Shown: positions 37,935-46,333 of the stretch, in pieces
Layout of the letters: each line of letters opens with the position of its first letter
Numbering within the stretch: position 1 is the first letter of the stretch
DNA from: Chelatococcus asaccharovorans
GTDB lineage: Bacteria; Pseudomonadota; Alphaproteobacteria; Rhizobiales; Beijerinckiaceae
DNA length: 64,000 bases
Assembly: GCF_003201475.1 (NCBI RefSeq)
Contig: NZ_QJJK01000001.1
Coordinates: 570,501-634,500 of the forward strand
Direction of reading: 5' to 3'
Notes under the pieces: model-generated
The model's input: the letters and a program-made list of their open reading frames with translations, nothing else
What the model was told of the DNA's origin: nothing
The model's database searches: none
Translations under genes and position numbers: made by a program

Positions 37935-38046
37935 CCGCTACACGAGATGTCGTAGTCGTTGAAGGGGAAACTACAATATGCCGCGACTCGGGGGCAAGAG
38001 TCCCCCTGCCACACCTGCCGTTTTCCCCAAGAACCTCGTGTAGCGG
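37935..38046 (+). ncRNA. Candidate structured RNA between gcrA and argD
   Basis: CCGCTACACGAG (37935-37946) is perfectly complementary to CTCGTGTAGCGG (38035-38046). Inside, GGGGAAA (37964) pairs with TTTCCCC (38022-38028), and GGGGG pairs with CCCCC (37990-38006) as an apical hairpin. The result is a 112-nt rod with asymmetric internal loops. A TTGCAA/TGATAA pair (37902, 37926) or TTGACA at 37909 could be a promoter on the plus strand. On the minus strand it would lie in the gcrA leader 110-220 bases before the start. I do not recognise it as 6S, SRP, tmRNA or RNase P RNA. Strand is uncertain. Confidence 0.45.
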
Positions 38047-38194
38047 CCAGGGCCGAAAAAACGCCTTCGGTTCCGGCACATATCAAAATCCCCCGGCTGG
38101 CAGGGGCGCGCACGCGCCCCGTATCGCCTCTGGTCGGCCTCCCGAACGCCCCGCGGCCCCACACGCGTTGATGCAAGCGATCACAGTCTTTGAA

Positions 38195-38222
38195 TTGACA
38201 TGGAAAGTATGACCTTTAGAAT
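38195..38222 (+). promoter_or_regulatory. Sigma-70-type promoter upstream of argD
   Basis: TTGACA (38195-38200), a 16-base spacer, and TAGAAT (38217-38222). The predicted start near 38229 falls exactly at the foot of the hairpin at 38230-38253. Confidence 0.6.
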
Positions 38223-38229
38223 TAGCACG

Positions 38230-38262
38230 GTGCCGCCCCTCCATGGGCGGCACTTTGATTTT
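38230..38262 (+). terminator. GC hairpin with TTTGATTTT tract in the argD leader
   Basis: GTGCCGCCC pairs with GGGCGGCAC (9 bp) around a 6-base loop, followed by TTTGATTTT. It looks like an intrinsic terminator or attenuator 75 bases before the argD start. It may end the upstream candidate RNA or limit read-through into argD. Confidence 0.6.
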
Positions 38263-38336
38263 CCGAGACGCGGGCCGATATCAGTGTCTTCCGGCCGTCG
38301 TTTTCTGGAAACTTGCCCCTTGCGGAGGTTGAAATC

Positions 38337-39551
38337 GTGATTTCGCCGTTGCTGCCGACTTATGCGCGTCCCGACGTTGAGTTCGAAAAGGGAGAGGGCG
38401 TATGGCTGATCACGCGACAAGGCGAGCGATACATCGACCTCGGCGCCGGCATTGCCGTGAACGCCCTCGGCCATGCCCATCCGCATCTCGTGGAAGCCCT
38501 GACAGAACAAGGCTCCAAGCTCTGGCACACGTCCAATCTCTATCGCATCCCGGGCGGTGAACGGTTGGCGCAGCGGCTGGTCGATGCCACCTTCGCCGAC
38601 AAGGTCTTTTTCACGAATTCCGGCGCGGAAGCCTTGGAATGCGCGATCAAGATGGCACGGAAATACCATGCGGTCAGCGGGCATCCCGAGCGGTTCCGCA
38701 TCATCACCTTTGAAGGTGCGTTCCACGGGCGGACGCTGGCGACCATCGCCGCTGGCGGCCAGGCGAAATATCTGGAAGGTTTCGGCCCGAAGGTCGAGGG
38801 CTTCGACCAGGTGCCGTTCGGCGATTTCGACGCGCTGGAAGCCGCGATCACCGATGCGACGGCTGCGCTCCTGATCGAGCCGATCCAGGGCGAAGGCGGG
38901 GTCCGTTCCGTGCCGCCGGCCGATCTCAGGCGCCTGCGCCAGATCTGCGACGACAAGGGCCTGCTCTTGATCCTGGACGAGGTCCAGACCGGCGTCGGCC
39001 GCACCGGCAAGCTGTTCGCCCACGAATGGGCCGGCGTGACCCCCGACATCATGGCCGTGGCCAAGGGCATCGGCGGCGGCTTCCCGATGGGCGCCTGCCT
39101 CGCGACCGCCGAGGCAGCCAAGGGCATGACGGTCGGTACCCATGGTACGACCTTCGGCGGCAATCCGCTCGCCATGGCGGTGGGCAACGCTGTCCTCGAC
39201 GTGATCCTTGAAGACGGGTTCCTGGAACAGGTTCGCCAGAAAAGCCTCCTGTTCAAGCAACGTCTTGCCGAACTGAAGGATCGTTATCCCGACGTCATCA
39301 CGGAGATCCGCGGTGAAGGGCTGCTGCTCGGCCTGAAACTCGCGACCCCGAACGGCGAATTCGTTGACGCGGCCCGTGCGCAGAAAGCGCTGGTGGTGGC
39401 GGCCGGCGCCAATGTGGTGCGGCTGATCCCGCCATTGACCATTACAGAAGCCGAGATGGCAGAAGGCCTGGCACGCATCGACGCCGCAGCCAAGGCGGTG
39501 TCGGAGGCGCATAAGAAGGCCAATGCAGGCCAGCCGGAGTTGGCTCCATGA
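38337..39551 (+). CDS. argD: Acetylornithine aminotransferase
   Basis: 404 residues from a GTG at 38337 with GGAGG eight bases upstream ([20 protein letters not shown] follows, as in ArgD). It is a class III PLP aminotransferase: the lysine forming the Schiff base is in [13 protein letters not shown], the Asp contacting the pyridine nitrogen is in [18 protein letters not shown], and [15 protein letters not shown] and GAFHGRT are family blocks. It transfers an amino group from glutamate to N-acetylglutamate semialdehyde in arginine biosynthesis, and may also serve lysine synthesis. Its stop overlaps argF in ATGA. Confidence 0.95.
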   Translation: MISPLLPTYARPDVEFEKGEGVWLITRQGERYIDLGAGIAVNALGHAHPHLVEALTEQGSKLWHTSNLYRIPGGERLAQRLVDATFADKVFFTNSGAEALECAIKMARKYHAVSGHPERFRIITFEGAFHGRTLATIAAGGQAKYLEGFGPKVEGFDQVPFGDFDALEAAITDATAALLIEPIQGEGGVRSVPPADLRRLRQICDDKGLLLILDEVQTGVGRTGKLFAHEWAGVTPDIMAVAKGIGGGFPMGACLATAEAAKGMTVGTHGTTFGGNPLAMAVGNAVLDVILEDGFLEQVRQKSLLFKQRLAELKDRYPDVITEIRGEGLLLGLKLATPNGEFVDAARAQKALVVAAGANVVRLIPPLTITEAEMAEGLARIDAAAKAVSEAHKKANAGQPELAP

Positions 39552-40510
39552 CGTCCTCTTCGACACCAACGACTGCATCCAGTCCCGCACCGCGGCATTT
39601 CCTGGATCTCGCGGACTTCTCGGGAGATGAGCTGCGCCGTGTCCTCGCGGCGAGCACATCCCTGAAGGCGGTGCGCCGCAAAGGCCAGCCCCAGGCCACC
39701 CGTCCGCTCGACGGCAAGGTGCTGGCCATGGTCTTCGACAAGCCCTCCACCCGGACGCGCGTATCCTTCGACGTGGCCATGCGTGAACTCGGCGGCGAGC
39801 CGCTGATGCTGACGGGCGCGGAGATGCAGCTCGGTCGCGGCGAGACGATCGCCGATACGGCGCGCGTGCTCTCGCGCTACGTCGATGCGATCATGATCCG
39901 CATTCTCGACCATTCCGCCATGCTGGAGCTTGCGGAATTCGCCGAGGTGCCGGTCATCAACGGCCTCACCAAGCTGTCCCATCCCTGCCAGGTGATGGCC
40001 GACATCCTCACTTTCGAGGAGCACCAGGGATCGATCAAAGGGCGCACCGTCGCCTGGACGGGGGACTCCAACAACGTCCTTGCGTCCTGGGTGGAAGCCG
40101 CCTCACGCCTCGATTTCAGCATCAATATCGCGACGCCGCCGGAGCTGGCGCCGCGCTCGGATCTCATTGCCCGCGCGAGGCGCGAGGGTGCCGAGATCAT
40201 GCTGACGGACGACCCCTTCGCCGCCGTGAAGGGGGCCGACGCCATCATCACCGACTGCTGGGTGTCGATGGGTGATGAGGATGAGAGCTTCCGCCACAAC
40301 CTCTTGCAACCCTACCAGGTCAACACCAAGCTTATGGGGGCAGCGAATAAAGGCGCCATTTTCATGCATTGCCTTCCCGCCCATCGCGGCGAGGAGGTGA
40401 CGGATGAGGTCATGGACGGGCCGCAGTCCGTTGTCTTCGACGAAGCGGAGAACCGCCTGCATGCCCAAAAGGGCATTCTGGCGTGGTGCATGGGGGCCGT
40501 TCAGGAATGA
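39548..40510 (+). CDS. argF: Ornithine carbamoyltransferase
   Basis: 320 residues. The carbamoyl-phosphate loop is [21 protein letters not shown], the HPCQ motif is in [14 protein letters not shown], and the ornithine-binding Cys loop is [16 protein letters not shown]. These place it as OTCase rather than aspartate transcarbamoylase. It makes citrulline from ornithine and carbamoyl phosphate. It overlaps both argD and hslO by ATGA joints, so the three are translated as a coupled unit. Confidence 0.96.
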   Translation: MTSSSTPTTASSPAPRHFLDLADFSGDELRRVLAASTSLKAVRRKGQPQATRPLDGKVLAMVFDKPSTRTRVSFDVAMRELGGEPLMLTGAEMQLGRGETIADTARVLSRYVDAIMIRILDHSAMLELAEFAEVPVINGLTKLSHPCQVMADILTFEEHQGSIKGRTVAWTGDSNNVLASWVEAASRLDFSINIATPPELAPRSDLIARARREGAEIMLTDDPFAAVKGADAIITDCWVSMGDEDESFRHNLLQPYQVNTKLMGAANKGAIFMHCLPAHRGEEVTDEVMDGPQSVVFDEAENRLHAQKGILAWCMGAVQE

Positions 40511-41496
40511 GGGATGTGGGTGTTCGGACCGAAGACGACCGGGTCCTGCCGTTCGCCGTCGAAGGCCTCGACGTGCGCGGCCGGGTGGTCAAGCTCGGCC
40601 CGGCACTCGACCGCATCCTGCGTCGCCACGCCTATCCACCGCCGGTGGCGCGTGTCCTCGGCGAGGCGACAGCCTTAACGGCCCTGCTCGGTTCCGCCCT
40701 GAAGTTTAACGGGCGTTTCCAATTGCAGACACGCACCGACGGCGTGATCGACATGCTGGTGGTCGATTTCGATGCGCCCGACCGGCTGCGCGCCTGTGCG
40801 CGTTTCGATGCCGAACGCCTGGCTGCCATGGCCGAGGCGGGGACCCTGACGACCGGGGACCTTCTCGGTCATGGCCATCTCGCGCTCACCGTCGATCAGG
40901 GCGCCGAGATGTCCCGTTACCAGGGCGTCGTGGCGCTCGAGGGGAATGATCTCGAAGCGGCGGCGCATCAATATTTCCTCCAGTCCGAGCAGATCCCGAC
41001 GCGGGTCCGGCTTGCCGTCGGCGAGGCTTTCACCAGCGACAATGACGCCTCCGGCATGCGCTACCGTGCCGGCGGGCTGATGGTGCAATTCCTGCCCCAC
41101 TCGGCCGAGCGGCAGCGGCAGGCGGACCTTCCCCCCGGCGACGCGCCGGAGGGGCATGACATTGCGGATGCCGACGCATTCGAGGATGACGCCTGGGTGG
41201 AGGCCAAGCTCCTCGCCGATACGACCGAGGACCACGAGCTCATCGATCCGACGCTGCAGAGCGAACGCCTGTTGCTCAGGTTGTTTCACGAACGCGGCGT
41301 GCGGGTCTTCGAAGGCCAGTCCGTGCATGAGGAATGCCGCTGTTCGCGCCCGCGCATCCTCGCAACGCTGCGGAGTTTTTCGCAGCAGGACCGTGACGAC
41401 ATGGTCGGCGACGACGGCTGTATCGGTATCACGTGCGAGTTCTGCTCGCGTCATTACGAGGTCGAGCCCGCGGAACTCGCAGACGAGCCGGTCTGA
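40507..41496 (+). CDS. hslO: Redox-regulated chaperone Hsp33
   Basis: 329 residues from the ATG overlapping the argF stop. The C-terminal zinc switch is complete: CxC in [11 protein letters not shown] and CxxC in [11 protein letters not shown]. The N-terminal substrate domain has [20 protein letters not shown] and [11 protein letters not shown]. Hsp33 is a holdase activated when oxidation releases zinc, protecting unfolding proteins in the cytoplasm. Its placement behind argF is common in Rhizobiales. A small hairpin 60 bases after the stop separates it from convergent argE. Confidence 0.95.
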   Translation: MRDVGVRTEDDRVLPFAVEGLDVRGRVVKLGPALDRILRRHAYPPPVARVLGEATALTALLGSALKFNGRFQLQTRTDGVIDMLVVDFDAPDRLRACARFDAERLAAMAEAGTLTTGDLLGHGHLALTVDQGAEMSRYQGVVALEGNDLEAAAHQYFLQSEQIPTRVRLAVGEAFTSDNDASGMRYRAGGLMVQFLPHSAERQRQADLPPGDAPEGHDIADADAFEDDAWVEAKLLADTTEDHELIDPTLQSERLLLRLFHERGVRVFEGQSVHEECRCSRPRILATLRSFSQQDRDDMVGDDGCIGITCEFCSRHYEVEPAELADEPV

Positions 41497-41556
41497 GGCG
41501 ACCGTCTCCCGGCCTGCATGGCGGGGGCTGCCCGGCAGGACGGTCGGCTCTCCCCT

Positions 41557-41575
41557 ATCGGCCGGCTCGGCCGAT
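41557..41575. terminator. Hairpin between convergent hslO and argE
   Basis: ATCGGCC pairs with GGCCGAT around a GGCTC loop, followed by TT only. It lies between the stops of hslO and argE and could serve both strands, though the T tract is weak. Confidence 0.4.
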
Positions 41576-41580
41576 TTGCC

Positions 41581-42741
41581 CTATCCCTTCAGCTTGGCAG
41601 CGAGCCGGCGCATGAAGTCCGCGCCGGCCTCGAGTTCTGCCAGCGTGATATACTCGTCCGGCTGGTGGGCGCGGTTGATGGAGCCCGGACCGCAGACGAC
41701 GGTCGGCACACCTGCGTTCTGGAACCGGCCCGCCTCCGTCGCATAGGAGACGGTGAGCGTGCTGTTGCGCCCCGTGACCGCCTTGACAAGCTCTTCCGCC
41801 GGCGAGCCGGGAAGCGGCCGCAGACCCGGCACGTCCGCATGGCAGATGGTCTCGATCGACGCCTCGGGCGCGGTGCGGCGCATGCGGGCGAGGACCTCGT
41901 CCGCGTAGGCCGAAAAGCGCGCGGGAATCTCGTTACCATCGAGATCGGGCAGCCCGCGAAACTCCCAGTGGAAATGGCATTCCTTGGCCATGATATTGCG
42001 GGCGGTGCCGCCGGCGATGGTCCCGACATGGATGGTGGAGCACGGCGGATCGAAACGCCCCGACGCATCACCCCGTGCGGCATAGACATCGGCCAGGCGC
42101 ACCAGCTCCGCCACCAGGAGGCCCGCCGCCATCACGGCGCTGGCGCCGAGCGCGGGCTTGGCGGAATGGGCCTCCTTGCCCTTGACCGTGGTGGTGAAGG
42201 TCACCACGCTCTTGTGCGCATCGGCGATGGTGAGATCGGTCGGCTCGCCGACGATCACGGCGCCCGGACGGGGCAGATCGACGCCGAAGCGATTGATGCC
42301 GTCGACCACGCCGAGACAGGTCGTTTCCTCGTCGTAGGACAGGAACAGGTGGATCGGCTTCGCCGGATCGGCCGCGATGAAATCGGGCACGTGGGCAAGC
42401 GCCAGCGCCACGAAGCCCTTCATGTCGACGGCGCCACGCCCGTAGGCGCGCCCGTCCTCGACACGAAGCCGATAGGGATCACTCGTCCAGGTCTGGCCGG
42501 CGACAGGCACCACATCCGTATGGCCGGAGAGCACGACACCGCCGTCGATCGCCGGGCCGATCGTTGCGAAAAGGGCCGCCTTGTCGCCGTCGGCATTCGG
42601 CAGCCGCACGAATGGCACCCCCCAGCCCGCGAGGTAGGCCTCGACATAGGCGATGAGCGCCAGGTTCGACTTCGGCGTCTCCGTATCGAAGGCAACGAGA
42701 TCAGTGAGGAGATCGAGCGGTGTCAGGCGTGTACCACCCAT
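41581..42741 (-). CDS. argE: Acetylornithine deacetylase
   Basis: 386 residues from the ATG at 42741, which has GGAAG seven bases upstream; an ATG 18 bases further up is an alternative. M20 metallopeptidase motifs are complete: SGHTDVVPV, YGRGAVDMKGF, the catalytic Glu pair in SYDEETTCLG, VGEPTDL, and the C-terminal His in INRAHQPDEYI. It removes acetyl from N-acetylornithine to give ornithine. Together with argD and argF, convergent on the other strand, it completes the late arginine pathway here. Many alphaproteobacteria instead use ArgJ, so an M20 paralog with a different substrate is possible. Confidence 0.88.
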   Translation of the reverse strand: MGGTRLTPLDLLTDLVAFDTETPKSNLALIAYVEAYLAGWGVPFVRLPNADGDKAALFATIGPAIDGGVVLSGHTDVVPVAGQTWTSDPYRLRVEDGRAYGRGAVDMKGFVALALAHVPDFIAADPAKPIHLFLSYDEETTCLGVVDGINRFGVDLPRPGAVIVGEPTDLTIADAHKSVVTFTTTVKGKEAHSAKPALGASAVMAAGLLVAELVRLADVYAARGDASGRFDPPCSTIHVGTIAGGTARNIMAKECHFHWEFRGLPDLDGNEIPARFSAYADEVLARMRRTAPEASIETICHADVPGLRPLPGSPAEELVKAVTGRNSTLTVSYATEAGRFQNAGVPTVVCGPGSINRAHQPDEYITLAELEAGADFMRRLAAKLKG

Positions 42742-42867
42742 AGCGTGTCTTCCGGTCATCGTATCTTGAGCTCCAAGCGAGCACGGTCCATGCGGATAGA
42801 ACGTCGCGGCCCCGGCATGTCCAACGGCGACTGATAGGGCCGGTCCGTCGATTACGGATCTTTAACC

Positions 42868-42971
42868 AGAGCAAATCCGGCATAGATTGTATCATCTGAT
42901 ACCATCTACGCCGTTGAATTTGCTCGTTAATTCTTGAGCGGAGCAAGTCCGCAACAGACGGACTTGCTCTA
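42868..42971. repeat. AGAGCAAATCCGGC / GAGCAAGTCCGCAACAG repeat, copy 2
   Basis: Same ends as the copy at 14937-15040. The hairpin AGTCCGCAACAGACGGACTT is better paired here. The right edge CTCTAG overlaps the TAG stop codon of apaG, which reads from the other strand. Confidence 0.85.
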
Positions 42972-43364
42972 GTGCACAACGCGCTTCACATACGGGCTTT
43001 CCAATGGAAACAGCGGGATATCGACCGCGAAGGTCTCGCCCGTGGTCCGGCTTTGCACCTGGTACGTGCCCGTCATGGTGCCATGCGGCGTCGGCAACGG
43101 GCAGCCGCTGGTATAGTTGAAGCTATCGCCCGGCGCGATCACCGGCTTTTCGCCGACAATCCCTTCACCCCGCACTTCATGCTGGCGCCCTTGCCCATCG
43201 GTAATATGCCAGTGCCGCCCCATGACCTGCACTGTCTCCTCGCCGAGATTGGTAATTTCAATCGTGTAGGCCCAGAAGAACCTTTTTTTCGCCGGAGCCG
43301 ACTCCTTTTCCAGGAAGCGCGGCACGACACCGACGCGAATGTTGCGCGTGACCGCTTCATACAT
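42969..43364 (-). CDS. apaG: ApaG (DUF525) protein
   Basis: 131 residues from the ATG at 43364, with GGAGG about nine bases upstream; this matches the family's usual 125-130. The Ig-like fold signature is present: FFWAYTIEITNLGEETVQVMGRHWHITD, EGIVGEKPVIAPGDSFNYTSG, and HGTMTGTYQVQ. ApaG-domain proteins are associated with Co2+/Mg2+ tolerance and with Ap4A and phosphate-ester metabolism, but the molecular role is unclear. Its TAG stop falls at the edge of a repeat (42868-42971). Upstream is a repeat-rich 527-bp gap to the rightward dcd gene. Confidence 0.93.
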   Translation of the reverse strand: MYEAVTRNIRVGVVPRFLEKESAPAKKRFFWAYTIEITNLGEETVQVMGRHWHITDGQGRQHEVRGEGIVGEKPVIAPGDSFNYTSGCPLPTPHGTMTGTYQVQSRTTGETFAVDIPLFPLESPYVKRVVH

Positions 43365-43565
43365 GGCTGCCGCCTCCGATTGGGACGCCGCCTCGACGAG
43401 GGAACGCCGGCGCCCGAACACAAGGGCCGTTTGCAACAGCCCGCCCTTGGTTAAGCCTCTGCATGTGTGAGCGTCAATCCCGGCGGCATGAACTCCGCTG
43501 CATCGCGACAAGATTGCTACGCACGGTTGGAACCGCTCATTTCGCTTTGATGCGCGTCGCTCTTG

Positions 43566-43666
43566 CTCTAGTGGTTCGCTTCCAACATGTGCATCCCATG
43601 TGTGTCGGCCCCGCGGGTAAGTGTTGGAAGCAGGTATCAGACGATTCCATCCAAGCCCGATTTGCT
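43566..43666. repeat. Diverged neighbour of the 165-bp composite repeat
   Basis: It starts CTAGTGGTTCGCTTCC like the adjacent copy, but its stem is CTTCCAACA/TGTTGGAAG instead of CTCCGACA/TGTCGGAG. The CATCC word inside the loop is kept. It ends in ACGATTCCATCCAAGCCCGATTTGCTC-type sequence, which recurs at 62648-62682. Confidence 0.7.
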
Positions 43667-43831
43667 CTAGTGGTTCTGCTCCGACATTTGCATCCGCCCG
43701 ATAGCACCCTCGGAGCAAATGTCGGAGTCAAGAAAACCACTAGCAAGTTATTGGTTCTAGTGGAGCTTTTGAATTTGACATTTGATTTGGAGCATGATGT
43801 CAGGCGGGACTCAAATGTCAAATTCGCTCCA
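43667..43831. repeat. 165-bp composite palindromic repeat, copy 2
   Basis: Same length and orientation as 7515-7679 with about a dozen substitutions. Paired stems are preserved (CTCCGACATTTG/CAAATGTCGGAG; GAATTTGACATTTGA/TCAAATGTCAAATTC). It ends 60 bases before the dcd start. Confidence 0.85.
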
Positions 43832-43891
43832 CTAGGAGGGCAGGCATCGCTTCGTCGATGGTCGCCGCGCCCGCATAGCCAGAGAAACGCC

Positions 43892-44998
43892 ATGGCCTTT
43901 TCCACGATCCGACCCGGCATTCAGCCGGCCGAAGCCATTCTGGAGCTCGAGAAGGCTGGCGTCATCACGACGGAGATGCCCTTTGCGGGCGACCAGGTGC
44001 AGCCGGCGAGCCTCGACCTCCGGCTCGGGCGCCGCGCCTATCGCGTGCGCGCCAGCTTCCTGCCCGGCCTTGGACGGCGCGTGGTGGAGCGGCTGGAGAG
44101 CGTTGCCCTGCACGAGATCGACCTGACCCAGGGGGCAGTCCTGGAAACAGGCTGCGTCTATATCGCCGAGATCCTCGAGGGGCTCGCACTCCCGGCGGAA
44201 CTCGCCGCCTCCGCCAACCCCAAGAGCTCGACCGGTCGCCTCGACGTCTTCACCCGGGTGATCGTCGACGGTTCGCGCGAATTCGACATCATCGATGCCG
44301 GCTATACCGGCCCCCTTTATGCCGAGATCTCGCCGCGGACCTTCCCGGTCCTCGTGCGCACGGGCGCGCGTCTCTCGCAGGTGCGGTTCCGCGCGGGCGT
44401 GAGCCGGCTCGACGATGCGGCGCTTGCGGCGCTTCACGACCGCGAGCGTATCGTCACATCGGCCGCCCCCTCGATCCAGGACGGCGTTGCCGTCAGCGTC
44501 GACCTGTCCGGCTTCGACAGCGGCGGGCTCATCGGCTACCGCGCCAAGCGCCATACCGGCCTCGTCGATGTCGACAGGATCGGTGCCTATGCCGTGCACG
44601 ACTTCTGGGAGCCACTCTACGGCCATGGCGAGGGCTCACTGGTGCTCGACCCCGGCCAGTTCTATATCCTCGCGTCCAAGGAGGCCGTGCACGTGCCGCC
44701 GGATTATGCGGCCGAGATGGTGCCCTTCGATCCGCTGGTGGGTGAGTTCCGCGTGCACTATGCCGGCTTCTTCGATCCCGGCTTCGGCCATGCGGGGGCG
44801 GGCGGCGCGGGATCGCGCGCCGTGCTCGAGGTACGCTCCCACGACGTGCCCTTCATCATCGAAGACGGCCAGATCGTCGGCCGGCTGGTCTATGAGCATA
44901 TGGCCGCACGGCCGCGCGTTCTCTATGGCGCGGGCGCGGGATCCAATTATCAGGCTCAGGGCCTGAAGCTCTCCAAGCACTTCCGTATGGGTGAATAA
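43892..44998 (+). CDS. dcd: 2'-deoxycytidine 5'-triphosphate deaminase, double-domain form
   Basis: 368 residues from the ATG at 43892. The first half has the dUTPase-fold motifs QPASLDLRLGRRAYR, ANPKSSTGRLDVFTRVI, and DIIDAGYTGPLYAEISPRTFPVLVRTGARLSQVRF. The second half repeats the fold more loosely (QFYILASKEAVHVPPDYAAEM, VHYAGFFDPGFG, IEDGQIVGRLVYEHM). Single-domain Dcd proteins are about 190 residues, so this is the fused form seen in many alphaproteobacteria. It deaminates dCTP to dUTP for thymidylate synthesis. It is a single gene followed by an AT-rich regulatory gap before cysA. Confidence 0.88.
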   Translation: MAFSTIRPGIQPAEAILELEKAGVITTEMPFAGDQVQPASLDLRLGRRAYRVRASFLPGLGRRVVERLESVALHEIDLTQGAVLETGCVYIAEILEGLALPAELAASANPKSSTGRLDVFTRVIVDGSREFDIIDAGYTGPLYAEISPRTFPVLVRTGARLSQVRFRAGVSRLDDAALAALHDRERIVTSAAPSIQDGVAVSVDLSGFDSGGLIGYRAKRHTGLVDVDRIGAYAVHDFWEPLYGHGEGSLVLDPGQFYILASKEAVHVPPDYAAEMVPFDPLVGEFRVHYAGFFDPGFGHAGAGGAGSRAVLEVRSHDVPFIIEDGQIVGRLVYEHMAARPRVLYGAGAGSNYQAQGLKLSKHFRMGE

Positions 44999-45027
44999 CC
45001 CGACGAGGCTTCAAGGTCGCCGCCGTC

Positions 45028-45052
45028 TAATTACATTATAATGATGTAATTA
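45028..45052. promoter_or_regulatory. Perfect 9-bp inverted repeat overlapping a TATAAT in front of the sulfate operon
   Basis: TAATTACAT and ATGTAATTA face each other across TATAATG. The spacer contains TATAAT, a good -10, and a second TATAAT follows at 45055-45060. The region is strikingly AT-rich for this genome and lies 120 bases before cysA. It is a likely operator, possibly for a dimeric repressor; the factor is unknown. Confidence 0.65.
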
Positions 45053-45171
45053 TTTATAATCTCACACTGATTTAAGTATTTTATTGTTGACGCCATGCAG
45101 CGCGCTGTGAAATCGTGCCGTCCTCGGTGCGCTGCGTGCAGCCGCCGGTCGGGGCAAGCTGGGCAGTCTGC

Positions 45172-46278
45172 ATGAGCATCGAAATCCGCAATATTTTCAA
45201 GCAATTCGGCACCACGCCCGTGTTGAAGGGCGTCGACCTGTCGATTGCCGACGGCGAGTTGATCGCTCTTCTCGGCGCGTCCGGCTCCGGCAAGACCACC
45301 CTGCTGCGTATTCTGGCGGGCCTCGACTGGCCCCAGTCCGGCGAGGTGTTCGTCGATGATACCGACTGGCTGCGGCTCAACCCACAGGAACGCCAGATCG
45401 GTTTCGTCTTCCAGCATTATGCGCTCTTCCCGCATATGAGCGTCTTCGAGAACGTGGCCTTCGGGCTGAGCATCCGCCCGCGCGAGACCAGGCCGGCGAA
45501 GGCCGATATCGCGCGGCGGGTCGTCGAGCTGCTCGACCTCGTGCAGATGGGCGCCTACGGCAGTCGCTATCCGGCCCAGCTCTCCGGCGGCCAGCGCCAG
45601 CGCGTGGCCCTCGCCCGCGCCCTCGCCATCCAGCCGAAAATGCTTCTGCTCGACGAGCCGTTCGGCGCGCTCGATGCCCGCATCCGCAAGGATCTGCGGC
45701 GCTGGCTGCGCGGGCTGCACGAGCGGCTCGGCATGACGACCATCTTCGTGACGCACGACCAGGAGGAGGCCTTCGAACTGGCCGACCGGGTCGTCGTGAT
45801 GGGCGAAGGCGTCATCGAGCAGATCGGCACGCCCGACGACATCTACGAGCAGCCGGCGAGCCCCTTCGTTGCGCGGTTCCTCGGCGGGGTGAACGAATTG
45901 CCGGCGGAACTGCACGCAGGCCATGTCCATGTGGCAGGCGCCGACACGAGCCGCGTCGGCCGCCTCGCACTCGGCGATGGCCAGGCCATGCTCTTCGTGC
46001 GGCCGCACGAGATCGATCTCGTGCCGGATGCCACCGGCACCGCCGTCATCAAGGATATTGTGCCGAGCGGCGCCCTCATCCGCTACGAGGTCGCCCTGCC
46101 CCAGACCGACAAGGTCATCGAGGTGGAGCTTGCGCGGGAGGCGGCGCGCGACCGCACGCTGACCCGCGGCGACGCGGTGCGCGTGAACATCCTGCGCGGT
46201 CGCGTCTTCCACCCGCCGAAACGCCAGCCCCTGGCGAGCGCAAGCGGCAGGGCCGGCCAAGCCGCCCGCACACATTGA
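45172..46278 (+). CDS. cysA: Sulfate ABC transporter ATPase
   Basis: 368 residues from the ATG at 45172 (MSIEIRNIFKQFGTTPVLKG); no strong ribosome site is visible. Walker A is GASGSGKTT at about residue 36, the signature is LSGGQRQRVALARALA, Walker B is MLLLDEPFGALDARIRKDLR, the switch His is in VTHDQEEAFELADRV. The C-terminal TOBE-like domain has MLFVRPHEIDLV. It powers sulfate or thiosulfate uptake through CysTW. Here cysA precedes the binding-protein gene, whereas it is usually last in such operons. An AT-rich operator-like palindrome lies upstream. Confidence 0.92.
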   Translation: MSIEIRNIFKQFGTTPVLKGVDLSIADGELIALLGASGSGKTTLLRILAGLDWPQSGEVFVDDTDWLRLNPQERQIGFVFQHYALFPHMSVFENVAFGLSIRPRETRPAKADIARRVVELLDLVQMGAYGSRYPAQLSGGQRQRVALARALAIQPKMLLLDEPFGALDARIRKDLRRWLRGLHERLGMTTIFVTHDQEEAFELADRVVVMGEGVIEQIGTPDDIYEQPASPFVARFLGGVNELPAELHAGHVHVAGADTSRVGRLALGDGQAMLFVRPHEIDLVPDATGTAVIKDIVPSGALIRYEVALPQTDKVIEVELAREAARDRTLTRGDAVRVNILRGRVFHPPKRQPLASASGRAGQAARTH

Positions 46279-46333
46279 TCGATCAAGACGGCGGCGGCGA
46301 TGATGCCGCCTGCCCTGACCGGAGCCTTCGACC

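Noticed and set aside
37935-38046. Assignment of the gcrA-argD element as 6S, SRP, tmRNA or RNase P RNA
   Set aside because: The conserved sequence blocks of SRP, tmRNA and RNase P RNAs are absent, and it is short for 6S RNA; kept only as an unassigned candidate.
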